Source: Branchiostoma belcheri
Taxonomy: Eukaryota > Chordata > Leptocardii > Amphioxiformes > Branchiostomatidae
Direction of reading: 5' to 3'
DNA: 64,000 nucleotides
Assembly: GCF_001625305.1 (NCBI RefSeq)
Contig: NW_017803843.1
Coordinates: forward strand, 413,026 to 477,025
A program made the position numbers and the translations under genes. Below are positions 53,801-64,000 of the stretch, piece after piece. The notes beneath the pieces were generated by a model. The model worked only from the letters and a program-made list of their open reading frames with translations, made no database searches and was not told the origin of the DNA. Every line of letters begins with the position of its first letter. The first letter of the stretch is position 1.

Positions 53801-56800
53801 ATTCAGATTTGATGTTTTTGTATATTTCTCATTCCATATTTAAGGGAATACCGGTAATGATATTCTGCCCATCTTGAGTTTAGATAGTCTAAGCTATAGT
53901 ATGTGCACCATGTGAAAGAGACATGGTGATCTGAATGAACTAGTTATGTGCACTTAGTGACTCCTACTAATGATATCGTTCAGGTGCTACATCACCTTGA
54001 CGCAGTCCCTTCATCTGACCATGAGCGGTGCCCCTGCCGGACCTGCCGGGACAGGGAAAACAGAGACCACCAAGGACCTGGGGCGAGCTCTGGGCATCAT
54101 GGTGTACGTCTTCAACTGCTCCGAACAGATGGACTACAAGGTAAATGTATATCAATGTAGTTGCATACAACTTTTTCTTTTGATCTTTAGTACATGTATA
54201 GTCAAAAAGATAGTAAGATCTGCCAGTGTTTCGGTAGCACTCTTTACAGATACTTAAGGTAAGATTGGGGGAAAAATGGAAAAGAAGTGGGATTCAAATC
54301 TTATCAAAACAGTCTATTGCTTGTAACAAGGAAAAGCTTTTTATGAAGTAATGGAAATTGTAAAGCAATAACTATGTGATTTTTTTTTGCTTTCAGTCCA
54401 TTGGGAACATCTACAAGGGTCTTGCGCAGACCGGAGCATGGGGCTGCTTTGACGAGTTCAACCGCATCTCCGTGGAGGTCCTGTCGGTGGTGGCTGTGCA
54501 GGTGAAGTCCATCCAGGACGCCATCCGCAACAAGAAGTCCCGCTTCATGTTCGAGGGGGAGGACATCGTGATGACGCCGACTGTGGGCCTGTTCATCACC
54601 ATGAACCCGGGCTACGCCGGCAGGACGGAGCTGCCGGAAAACCTCAAGTCTTTGTTCAGGTACGGCGAGTTCGATCTCATGAAGCAAGAACCATGTTCGG
54701 GCCTGTGTTTATTTTAGTGTCCAAAAACCTATTCTGCTAAGTGGCGACATCCTATACAGCATGCAAAATCCACTTGGATTACGATTAGCAGTCCAACCGA
54801 TCATAGCGTGGTAATTGGTGGTTCAACCTATGGCTGCATGTCTGTCAAAAAGTTGCATGTTTTCATTTTGTGTTTCTACATTTTGACGGACTACAGGATT
54901 ATAGGATCGATCTTGGAATGTTGTATTCTTGAAAAACTTGAAGAAAGAGTAGAAGATAAATGCGGCATGTCAACAAGCGTCTTCGCTTTGCCTTTGACCA
55001 TCTCATAATCTTTTCTTGCTCCTTCCCCAGACCGTGCGCCATGGTTGTGCCCGACTTCGGCATGATCTGTGAGAACATGCTGCTGGCTGCAGGCTTCACG
55101 GAGGCCAAACTGCTGGCCAGGAAGTTCATCACGCTCTACACTCTGTGTCGGGAACTGCTGTCCAAGCAGGTATTGTGTCACTTTGTTCTTAGGTAAAGAC
55201 TAAAAGGTTGTAAATACATAATATAATTTTACAAAATAGCATGATTTTGTGTTAATGGGTACCTGGTATAAAGTTAAAACAGGAACGAGTATTTCAAGGT
55301 GACCCTCGAATATGACACTGATTTTGATAAATCTAAGACCTATTTCGTACCAAAAAATTACATTGCCCATAGATTTACAGATAAACCTGGACTATGAGTA
55401 TTCATGCTCGAAATCTGGATTTCCTTAGGACCACTACGACTGGGGTTTGAGGGCGATCAAGTCCGTGTTGGTAGTGGCGGGAGCGCTGCGGAGATCAGAC
55501 CGTCAGAGGCCGGAGGACCAGGTGCTGATGCGGGCCCTCCGCGACTTCAACATCCCCAAGATCGTCACAGATGACCTGCCCATCTTCATGGGACTGATAG
55601 GTAAAAGGACAAAATGCATTTAATTCTATCACCACTAATCTGTTGAACAAAAACGCGTGAGTGTTTTAGTGTGTACGTTACGGGGCATGGGTAACTGTTT
55701 TTATGCTGTAATAAAAAATATCGCCAAGTTCATTGCCTTCACGTGACATCAATGAGGAAAGTAATTGTTTGCCTTTTGTCCAGGTGATCTGTTCCCGGCC
55801 CTTGATGTGCCGAGGAAACGTGATATGGACCTGGAGGCCGCAGTGCGGAAAACCACGCTCGAGCTCAAGCTTCAACCTGAGGAGAGCTTCATCATGAAGG
55901 TCAGGATCGTTATGAAGTAATTAAAATAATAATAGATGTCACATTAGGTAAGGATTGCCAAAGTTCTACGTAGCTTGCATTCAGAATTCTTTTACTATTG
56001 GTATTATCCAATGTTTGTGTCGGTGTTTTTGTCATGAATCAGTCGTATATAAGTTCTATCTTTCCTTGAAGGTGGTACAACTGGAGGAGCTTCTTGATGT
56101 TCGTCACTCCGTTTTCGTCATTGGCAATGCCGGTACCGGAAAATCTAAGGTAAAAGCTCCCTATGATTCATGTTACAATATGATATATTTTTGTAGTGAT
56201 ATTTCTGTTAATTAAAGTTTTATCATTATTTATCTTGTTATCGTGTGATTCTGTTGCAGGTAATGAAGACACTCCACAGGACCTATGCCAACCTGAAGCG
56301 GAAGCCTGTGTGGAATGACTTGAACCCCAAAGCAGTCACCACTGACGAGTTGTTTGGTTACATCAACCCTGCCACTCGTGAATGGAAAGACGGTAACAGA
56401 CACCCCCCTGTCTTCATATTCCGTCACATTTGTATGCTTTTATACAGCTCGATGTGAAAACATAAAACATTCCAATAATAGGGGCCGGTGACAGTTATGT
56501 ATGTGGTATGCTTTTTAAGGGAAATATTGAATTTGTTCTAGGGAAATGATTTGATGCATTGAATGATTCCATATTTGATGTAAAAGAAAACAGATACAGA
56601 AACATCAAAAAAAACTTTTCTGCTAGTAACTTAAAGGTTACCTTATTGGTGAGAACATTGGATAAAGTACTAAAAGCTATTTTGATGTTTTGTTGTCAGG
56701 TCTTTTCTCCACCATCATGCGAGACCAGGCTAACATCACTCATGACGGGAACAAGTGGATCGTGTTGGACGGAGATATCGACCCCATGTGGATAGAATCC

Positions 56801-59800
56801 CTCAATACTGTTATGGACGACAATAAGGTTCGTATGGGATAAGTTGTTTTCGTCATTACATAACTGCATTTCAGATGATGTAAGCCTATCGTGCGTGATA
56901 GTACCCCTTACATGTATAGCATACACGCTGCATTCGACAGAACTATCGGGATACATTATGGCTAACACTTCTTCAAGTTATATAGCTTTTTGTATGGAGA
57001 AATACAAAGTGATCAAAAGTCATACAGCAATGTATAGACTAAGGCTATCTGCAGAAATATGAATACTGTAAACGAAGATGTCACCTACAGTAACACTGAT
57101 CATAAAATTGTTTCCCTTCCCATTGCGATACAGAATGGTGACGTACTTTGAATACCTTCCTCTAAAAAGAAATGGAAATTTTTCAAATGATCATGATGTA
57201 CTGACCGTCCCATGTAGGTGTTGACGTTGGCCAGTAACGAGCGCGTCCCGCTGAACCCGTCCATGCGGCTGCTGTTTGAGATCAGTCACCTCCGCACGGC
57301 GACCCCCGCCACCGTCTCACGGGCAGGCATCCTGTACGTCAACCCGCAGGACCTGGGCTGGCATCCGTAAGTACCGTCTGGTCTTATAGTCTCAGTCGCA
57401 ACACTGTACAGCTTTATGAAATGTGGATGGAGGGCTGCAAATATCTCAACTTAATTTACATATCAATGAGACTCAATTGTTTTCCCGGTTCCTCATATAT
57501 GGGTATTGACTAGCTATATTAGTTCATTTTAGTGACGCTCAAGAGTGATGGGTGTCACTTGAAACGTCCGGACGTAATCTCCATGGTTTATACAGCAGTA
57601 ACTAAGAAAGTCCGTTTGAATTGTCTATGAGTATGGAAGGAGGGAGTACTGCTTAAAGAAATAAATTATCTATGCCAATTACGGGTGAATAGAATATATG
57701 GATTGAAATCCCTGGTAATGGAAGGCATATGTAAACCACAGCATTTTCAGCACCATGGACAGGAACGGTACATTTAGTTACAGTTGTTAAACTATGAGTT
57801 AAAGATTAACAGGCTCATTTCTAGGAAGTCCATACACCAAATCGTAACAAAAGGCATATCATCATGAGGAATATGATCTGTTCATAAGGATTTAGATGTG
57901 TTTAGCCCCAAATGTAAGAAAACATATTTAAAATTTGCAGAATTGTGACGAGCTGGATCGACACCCTGAAGGAACAGTCCCAGAAGGCGAACCTCACCAT
58001 CCTCTTCGACAAGTACATGCCGCCCATCCTGGACGGGATGCGCAGTGGCCGCTTCAAGAAAATCACACCTATTCCAGAAACCAGCATGGTGCAGGTAAGA
58101 ACAAATTCATGAATCGTGGTGAACCAATCAGTTGGTCACTACGTGAATAACCATTTCTGTTTTCATGTTTGTATTAATTTTCAAATGTATTGAAGGACGT
58201 AAAATGTTTACACATGATTATTGGTGGAATTTCTAGCATTTTTAAGTAAGAGTACAACAAATCTTTTGCTACCACACAGATGCTGTGCTACTTGCTAGAA
58301 GTACTGCTGACTCCTCAGAACACTCCGCCAGATTGTCCCAAAGAGCTGTACGAGTTGTACTTTGTGTTCGCGGCTGCCTGGGCTTTCGGTGGCTCCATGT
58401 TCCAGGATCAGGTAGGTCTACAAATCACTAGTATGCTATGTTCAAATGTCGTCAAACGATGACCATTCTGCAAAGACGATTCCAAACACTAGTAATCGTA
58501 ATGAAACAGCGGAATTATCCCATCTTATCTACGCATAGACACTGCTTTTTTATTTTCCAGATATCATATAGGGATGCTGTGTAGTTGGATTGTACAGCAT
58601 AATTGAGAATGGAACTTCAAATACAGAATAAATCATGCTTTGAAATTACTCTTCTGCAGCTGATTGATTACCGTGTGGAGTTCAGTAAGTGGTGGGTCAC
58701 GGAGTTCAAGACGATCAAGTTCCCGTCTCACGGCACCATTTTCGACTACTTCATCGACCCGGAGTCTAAGAAGTTCCTGCCCTGGACGGAGAAGGTGCCT
58801 AAGTTTGATATGGACCCAGACAAGCCACTGCAGGTATGGGCAGCGATTTGTACTTGTTTTCCAAATACTCTGATTAGTTCGTATTATGATCGACAGGTGG
58901 TTGAATGTACTTATAACGTATTACTATATTACTTACATTTATGAATTGACAGTAGCAATGAGTTTTTTTAATAATTAGTAATCACACATACCTTGCAAAC
59001 CCCCATAGGATTATTGTCTTGTTTACTATTAAGAAAAAAACAAGAACACATTTTCAATCCTTCCTCCCAGGCTGTGCTTGTACACACTGCAGAGACAACC
59101 CGCATCAAGTACTTTGTCGACATGTTGATGGCCAAGGGAAGACCAGTCATGTTGGTCGGTAACGCCGGAACTGGTAAGACGGTACTGGCCGGGGACAAGT
59201 TCAGTAGTCTCTCCGAGGACTACATGGTCACGAAGATCCCCTTCAACTACTACACAACCTCTGCTATGCTGCAAGGTAGGTGCTTCTTCTACTTTGACAC
59301 GATAAACGTAGTGCACGAAGTGTGGTACATGTATAGACAAAGGGTTTGCTAAAAAGTGCGTAATGTATACGTAAGGTCTTTGGCGTGTTGCCTATTGTTT
59401 TAGATGGCTGAGCCCATGGATGTGTCTGTCTTGATTGCATGGTGGGTGGGTGGTGATTTTGGCAATTGATAGGGAGGTCACCCAGCTTTTGCCTTCAGGA
59501 CGTGATGTAATATCAATCACAGAATCCATGCCACAGTGTCAGTTCCCAAAACACTTTATGTGAACTTAAAGGTCTGGAAAACCCAAAATACGGAATTTCT
59601 TCTTGACATGTTGACATGTGAAACTTTTATGCATTGAACCCATACAACAGCAATCATGGAGAAGCCACTGGAGAAGAAGGCTGGCCGTAACTACGGTCCT
59701 CCGGGCGGGAAGAAACTCATCTACTTCCTGGACGACATGAACATGCCCGAGGTGGACACGTACGGCACGGTCCAGCCGCACACACTCATCCGGCAACACA

Positions 59801-62800
59801 TGGACTACAACCACTGGTACGACAGGGCCAAGCTCACGCTCAAGGACATCCTTAACTGCCAGTATGTGGCCTGCATGAACCCAACTGCCGGGAGCTTCAC
59901 CATCAACCCAAGACTGCAGGTCAGCACTGGATGGTAGTCTCGGAAATAGAGAATTTGTCGTCTTAATTTCGAAAAAAAAAAGCATTTACAGCATCGCTAT
60001 TACTTGTATTGACTACACAATGTAGCAACATACTGCCTCAAGATAGGCTCAGTGTCGATATACTGTATTTCTTATCTATCATCTTGGCATATCAATGACA
60101 TATCCTGTTGTTTTCTTTACACATCAGCGGCACTTTGCAGTGTTTGCGGTTAGCTTCCCGGGTGCGGACGCCCTGACTACTATATACAAGAGCATCATCA
60201 ACGGGCATCTCCAGGGCGCTAACTTCAGCAATAACGTGGTGAAGGCTGCCGCACACATCGTGGAGGCAGCCATCGGTCTGCACCAGAAGATAACCTCCAC
60301 ATTCCTGCCCACTGCCATCAAGTTCCACTACATCTTCAACCTCAGGGACCTGTCCAACATCTTCCAGGTACTAGGTCTTCTATATGCAGATGCCCTGTGA
60401 ATTAACTGGTTGAATTTCACATGGATATGATATCCTAATCAAACAAACAAACAAACAAACAAACAAACAAACAAACTTTGAAGGTGATTGTGTTCCTTTG
60501 GATAAATGACCTGAAAATCATAATATAGATCTGTATGTAAGTCTGGCGTGGGTGATGAGAAAACACAGTTTCAAAGCAAGATTGCGCATGTTGTGGTCGT
60601 AGCTTCCCTGGAAAAGAGACAAAATCATTAAGAAATGAACGTGCTTCATGAATATGTTTAATTAAACATGCCAGTTTATCATTATAGCATGTTCTGCTGA
60701 TCTTGTAGGGTATCCTGTTTGCCGGACCGGAGTGCATGAAGACTCCTCTGGACTTCATCCGTCTGTGGCTGCACGAGGCAAACCGCGTGTACGGGGACAA
60801 ACTGGTGGACGAGAAGGACATGGAGATGTTCAACAAAGTCGTGCTGGACAACGTGCGCAAGTACTTCGAGGTAAGCAACGGACAACGTACACCCATTGTT
60901 GATTAGTATCGTAAATGAGTTTTTGTTTAACCTTATAATAAAACAGCATCGATATACTGCTAGTGCCATGATTCAATTAGGTTGAACGTTCCCCGTGAAA
61001 ACATAGCTTATATTCTATGCAAGGTATGCGAAAACTAATATTGCAAAATTCCCATTGTATATGGTAGTTTATTGCTCCAGACCGTTATAAATAAACATTA
61101 TTAGCTGTTACACAATACATTTGATTTCATATCACATTAACAAAGGGTGATACTCACTTGTCATTTTTCCTTGACCACACTACCAGGATATGGAAGAGAG
61201 CGAGATCATGGAAAAGCCCAACATGTACACCCACTTTTCCCAAGGGATCGGTGATCCCAAGTACATGCCTGTCTCTGGGTGGGCTGAGCTCAACAAGCTG
61301 CTGGTCGAGGCCTTGGACACCTACAACGAGCTGAACGCAGCCATGAACCTGGTTCTGTTTGAGGATGCCATGCAGCATGTGTAAGTTGCACTGACAGTCG
61401 TGAAAATCTAAAAATGTTACTGCTGTATCTGAAATACATAGTTACTATAATCTACTAGAAATTGGAGATTTCGTACTTTCAACATTAGTATTTTTTATTT
61501 TTGGTGACCTTCAAGTTCACAGATCTCCTGGAAGTGTTTGGTGAACTATGGGAAGATTGTATGGTGTTATTACACAATTCGTATTAAAACTCCCTATCAA
61601 TCAACCATCAAAACAATGTCCTGCCCACCATGCCCCCAAAGCAAATAGGACAGACTGACATGTCTCACCCAGAATTAAATGATTACTTACCATACGGTTT
61701 CGAAATCTAATCTCACATTGTAACTGTTTACCGTAGGTGCCGTATCAACCGTATCCTGGAGTCTCCCCGGGGTAACGCGCTGCTGGTGGGTGTGGGAGGC
61801 AGCGGGAAGCAGAGTCTGTCCCGCCTGGCCGCCCACATCAGCGCGCTGGACGTGTTCCAGATCACACTCAGGAAGGGCTACAGCATTCCGGATCTTAAGG
61901 TCAGGATTTTCATGGTTATGTTGAGAATTGAAACATTAAGAATTGATACTAAATCAAGCTGTTTTAGGGAATCTTTTAGCAGTAAGCTGAATTTTCAGCT
62001 TTAAGATCATCAGCTTCATTCTAAATGACAGAAAGTAAATTTCAAACCACTTCATTTCCTCTGGAGAGTTTGCCTTGTATGACGTGTGTTTGCTCCTTTG
62101 ATATCAATGAACATAAAAAAATGCTTTAAATTATCAAATCCTTCATGCATCCTTTTACCCCCTCCACAGATGGACCTGGCCAATCTGTACATCAAGGCAG
62201 GGATGAAGAACATCGGTATGGTGTTCCTGATGACCGACGCGCAGGTCGCAGATGAGAAGTTCTTGGTGTTGGTCAATGATCTCCTGGCCTCTGGAGAAAT
62301 ACCCGACCTCTTCCCTGATGACGAGGTGAGCTTGGGTAAACATAAACATTAAGCATCAAGTGGTGCAAACTGTGATAGTGTAATCTCTTTTGTATGCTCA
62401 TTTTTAGGTCTTATACGATGAGTAAAGAGAGGTCTTGCTGGAGAACTATGGTTTGGCTATAGCGCTACCAGGATTCTGCCTTCCGACCAATTGCCAGTAG
62501 CAGCATTGACTGGTATGCATCCTTTCAAAAAGGATCGTTTTTTTTTTGGTATGATTTAATGAGTGACATTGGTTTGACGTGTCTTTCCTTTAGATCGAAA
62601 ACATCATCAGTGGGCTGCGGATGGAGGTGAAGGGACTAGGTCTGCAGGACACAAGAGAGAACTGCTGGAGTTTCTTCATCGACAGGGTTCGGCGCCAACT
62701 CAAGGTAAGGCTACAGTAACTGTTATGGCATACTGATGAAAAAGTAACACCAATTGTATACAAAGAATACAAATATATACAAAGACAAAAATGTATTCTT

Positions 62801-64000
62801 CCATTTACCAAGCAAACGAAAATATGCAATAACTCTCACGACATCTTATCCCTTTAGGTCGTCCTGTGCTTTTCGCCCGTCGGACGTACCCTGCGCGTGC
62901 GTGGACGCCGTTTCCCGGCCGTGGTGAACTGCACGTCCATCGACTGGTTCCAGGACTGGCCGCAGGAGGCGCTGGAGTCCGTCAGCAGGAGGTTCATAGA
63001 GGAGGTGGACGGGATAGAGGTAACGGGGTGTTTGTGTTCAATAGTGTGTTTCAGACTGCTGTGGAATAGCCTGGACGATCAAGGATTAAGATCATTGTCC
63101 GTAATAGTTGTGATAAATCACTTGTCAATCAGTAACTCACCTTAAGGGGTAATCCCCATTCTTGTTTAGCCTACCTTTGCCTAGCTTTCCTGTCACATTG
63201 TCCACTGAGATCTTCCGCTGCTTTGAAATTGTGGGTGTAATGTTAATCATTTCTTCTCTCAGTTGATTGACATTAGATTGCTATAAATTTTACTTGCAAC
63301 TTTTACCATAAATTCAGTGGGAATAAATTTCATGGTATCTCAATTTATTTAGGATTGTAAGACGTTAATTTATCTTTAGTGGGTCAGCCACTGTAATGAT
63401 CACTTCTGTCCTCTACCCACCCCAGCCTGACGTGAAGAACTCCATCAGCCTGTTCATGTCCTACGCGCACACCAGTGTGAACGAGATGAGCAAGGCGTAC
63501 ATCGCCAACGAGCGCCGGTACAACTACACCACTCCCAAGAGCTTCCTGGAGCAGATCGCTCTCTACAGGAATCTCCTGAAGAAGAAGAGTGACGAGCTGA
63601 CGGCCAAGATGCAGCGGTTGGAGAACGGACTGTTGAAACTGCAAAGCACGGCGTCACAGGTATCACAGTTGGATAGCTTCAGTATGCAAATATGTCGTAG
63701 AGTGATAATCAGTATAAGTAGTAAGCTGAAGACTTTAATGTAAAACCAACAAATTTAGTTCACTATACCTTAAAGTTGTACCTTTGGTTAACCCTAAAAT
63801 AGAATTTTCTAAAATCTATCATAACTAGTTATATATTGAAATAGATCGGACCATTGGTACAAAACTACACAATTTGGTACGTTTACACAACAGGGGCTCA
63901 TCACTATATATCTATTCCAATTCTAAAGGTGGACGACTTGAAAGCAAAGCTGGCCTCACAAGAAGTGGAACTGAAAGCGAAGAACGAAGAGGCTGAGAAG
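32547..64000 (+). CDS. DNAH17: Axonemal dynein heavy chain, outer-arm beta type (DNAH9/11/17 class), 5' 57 exons
   Basis: This is the motor heavy chain of the outer dynein arm of motile cilia and flagella, which walks on microtubules using ATP. The start ATG at 32547 begins [11 protein letters not shown] and is followed by [25 protein letters not shown] and [11 protein letters not shown], blocks that place it with DNAH17/9/11 and sea urchin beta chain rather than DNAH5/8 or inner-arm chains. Fifty-seven exons join to 9339 bases, 3113 codons, with no stop and every phase matching. That is about 70% of a family member of roughly 4450 residues. Order: tail, linker (about 1270-1810), AAA1 (P-loop GPAGTGKT, 1878-1885), AAA2 (GNAGTGKS, 2159-2166), AAA3 (GNAGTGKT, 2487-2494), AAA4 (GVGGSGKQS, 2832-2840), first stalk helix. 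All four P-loops are intact. Microtubule-binding domain and AAA5-6 lie beyond the window. It may be the single pre-duplication orthologue of DNAH9, 11 and 17, so the symbol is approximate. Exon coordinates are in the domain entries. Confidence 0.93.
34242..35878. mobile_element. TIR transposon, 1.64 kb, with CG-rich subterminal motif arrays, TTA TSD
   Basis: Terminal inverted repeats TACCCCCGTCACATTG (34242-34257 and 35863-35878) are perfect over 16 bases. TTA flanks both ends (34239-34241, 35879-35881). The outer 150 and 500 bases are packed with short variants of GCTCG, CGGCCGA and CGCGCGA in both orientations. The centre (about 34740-35380) is ordinary AT-rich DNA. No transposase was recognised, and the open frames in the CG-rich arms have no family resemblance. 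The 3-base TTA TSD suggests a Harbinger-type or related element. It lies in DNAH intron 1. Confidence 0.75.
37951..38396 (+). repeat. Diverged direct repeat near the end of DNAH intron 1
   Basis: 37951-38030 and 38332-38396 share TTACGAAAGTCG-like starts and the block CGCTTTATGATGAATACCTC, followed in both by TATT and an AAACAAAT run. The copies are 380 bases apart. A related TGTGTCAATAAAGTAT motif occurs twice at 50570-50630 in intron 25, so this may be a dispersed repeat rather than a local duplication. Confidence 0.6.
40011..40055. repeat. (CAAA)n microsatellite
   Basis: About 11 units in DNAH intron 4, 36 bases after the exon 4 donor. A similar (CAAA)n run lies at 60440-60475 in intron 49. 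Confidence 0.95.
41455..41525 (+). repeat. Dispersed intronic repeat, diverged copy
   Basis: TGTATTGTTTTTGGTGGG, then TGTGTATGTTTGTCC and GGACAGAATGAGAGG, match the order of motifs in the better copies at 45395-45490 and 50319-50412. It lies in DNAH intron 7. Similarity is partial. Confidence 0.4.
44880..45020 (-). mobile_element. tRNA-derived SINE remnant
   Basis: On the minus strand the head reads GGCGTGGAATGGCCGAGCTA with a box A-like TGGCCGAGCTAGG and, 36 bases on, a box B-like GGGTTCGACTA. The body continues with CTTGTATTCCTGG and the sequence complementary to TCTTTCCCAAGGACACAGCG, a stretch common downstream of tRNA-like heads in invertebrate SINEs. The head resembles a Leu/Ser-type tRNA. 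It cannot fold as an intact tRNA gene as far as I can see. It is in DNAH intron 12. Confidence 0.65.
45395..45490 (+). repeat. Dispersed intronic repeat, copy 1
   Basis: GTACCGAAGTATTG, TTGGGTGGCTGAGCTGTGG, TTTGTGTATCTGTTTG and TTGATATTGATAGGCAGAA appear in this order just after exon 13. The same order occurs at 50319-50412. The segment is short and has no coding capacity; it could be part of an unrecognised SINE or MITE. Confidence 0.7.
46235..46330 (-). mobile_element. tRNA-derived SINE remnant, second copy
   Basis: The minus strand reads GGCGTAGGATGGCCGAGTGG, a box A-like head, then a decayed box B in GGTCGTGGGACCAATTCC and CTTGTATTCCC. It matches the SINE at 44880-45020 in layout and in the GGCGT(A/G)GAATGGCCGAG-type head. 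It is in DNAH intron 15. Confidence 0.6.
47724..47850. repeat. (GT)n microsatellite starting at a splice donor
   Basis: The exon 19 coding sequence ends AAAGAACAG at 47723 and the donor GT is the first unit of a long GT-rich array, pure for about 38 bases, then mixed with GC and CA steps, then pure again to about 47850, with further GT-rich sequence to 47910. Every GT in the run is a possible donor-like dinucleotide. Confidence 0.95.
47994..53170 (+). other. DNAH17: DNAH exons 20-33: end of tail and linker (residues 1070-1805)
   Basis: Exons: 47994-48163, 48557-48779, 48948-49064, 49308-49394, 49637-49795, 50008-50250, 50667-50912, 51328-51552, 51681-51772, 51884-52010, 52234-52386, 52508-52633, 52814-52921, 53039-53170. 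The linker (DHC_N2) swings across the ring to give the power stroke. Landmarks: [129 protein letters not shown]. These are among the most conserved dynein linker blocks, and none is disrupted. Confidence 0.9.
50319..50412 (+). repeat. Dispersed intronic repeat, copy 2
   Basis: GGTACGAAAGTATTGATTTG, GGTGGCTGAGCTGTGGATTT and GTGTATCTGTTTGGACTGAG, then GATTGATTAGCAGAACGACAG, parallel the copy at 45395-45490. It lies in DNAH intron 25. A more distant relative (GATGGCTGAGCCCATGGATG, then GTGTCTGT) is at about 59391-59480 in intron 47. Confidence 0.7.
53490..58833 (+). other. DNAH17: DNAH exons 34-46: AAA1 and AAA2 (about residues 1806-2457)
   Basis: Exons: 53490-53650, 53984-54140, 54397-54659, 55031-55169, 55429-55600, 55784-55899, 56072-56149, 56260-56392, 56700-56827, 57218-57366, 57941-58094, 58280-58411, 58660-58833. 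AAA1 is the main ATPase site: Walker [11 protein letters not shown] in exon 35, Walker [10 protein letters not shown] in exon 36, and [21 protein letters not shown]2 has Walker A GNAGTGKS in exon 40, [20 protein letters not shown] in exon 42, and [19 protein letters not shown] and [15 protein letters not shown] in exon 43. AAA2 has a complete P-loop, expected for ATP binding without fast hydrolysis. Confidence 0.92.
59071..64000 (+). other. DNAH17: DNAH exons 47-57: AAA3, AAA4 and start of stalk (residues 2458-3113)
   Basis: Exons: 59071-59275, 59651-59919, 60128-60367, 60709-60870, 61187-61380, 61737-61899, 62170-62325, 62594-62704, 62858-63019, 63426-63659, 63929 to beyond 64000. AAA3 has Walker A GNAGTGKT (exon 47) and Walker [15 protein letters not shown] (exon 48), with [16 protein letters not shown] after it. 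AAA4 has Walker [15 protein letters not shown] (exon 52) and [20 protein letters not shown] (exon 53). Exon 56 ([15 protein letters not shown]) leads into heptads of the first stalk coiled coil, such as [15 protein letters not shown] and [17 protein letters not shown], which the window cuts. Confidence 0.92.
60440..60475. repeat. (CAAA)n microsatellite
   Basis: About nine tetranucleotide units in DNAH intron 49. No other structure is evident around it. Confidence 0.95.

Overview
This window looks like animal nuclear DNA, most likely from an invertebrate chordate such as amphioxus (Branchiostoma). The reasons are many short to medium introns with GT-AG borders, metazoan protein families, AT-rich introns with GC-rich coding exons, and two highly diverged copies of one segment of the kind seen in assemblies of very polymorphic marine animals. 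The species call is inference. Exons were built by hand from splice sites, reading-frame phase and family similarity. Every junction reported for the four gene models keeps frame, except where noted.

Layout. (1) 1-4144, plus strand: the transcriptional corepressor CtBP. An upstream exon encodes the second half of a THAP zinc finger and can be spliced in frame to it. (2) 4145-6807: the long CtBP 3' region, convergent with the next gene and containing a foldback repeat. (3) 6808-13642, minus strand: a complete 14-exon gene for a 541-residue leucine-rich-repeat protein with a BC-box-like N-terminus. (4) 14979-18627, plus: PUS1 (tRNA pseudouridine synthase), head-to-head with the LRR gene, exons 1-9 only. 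(5) 18936-20742: a haplotype-specific insertion with 184-bp tandem repeats and a coding fragment, ended by a 20-N gap. (6) 20763-27757: a second, diverged copy of 11745-18935, holding LRR exons 1-4 (minus) and PUS1 exons 1-9 (plus). It continues into the remaining PUS1 exons, so the second PUS1 (23945-29746) is complete at 482 residues. The pattern fits two overlapping allelic contigs laid end to end better than a real gene duplication. (7) 29831-30517: a non-autonomous DNA transposon with perfect 68-bp ends in the PUS1 3' region. (8) 32547-64000, plus: the first 57 exons (3113 codons) of an outer-arm beta-type axonemal dynein heavy chain (DNAH9/11/17 class), running off the window in the first stalk helix. 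Its upstream region has a consensus RFX X-box and a forkhead core.

The genes are not one pathway: CtBP acts in nuclear repression, the LRR protein perhaps in ubiquitin ligase targeting, PUS1 in tRNA modification, and DNAH in ciliary motility. What ties the window together is structural: at least four terminal-inverted-repeat elements, two tRNA-derived SINE remnants, a LINE tail, several small repeats, and a natural allele comparison that shows some of these insertions with and without the element. I found no CRISPR array, no operon and no intact tRNA or rRNA gene.
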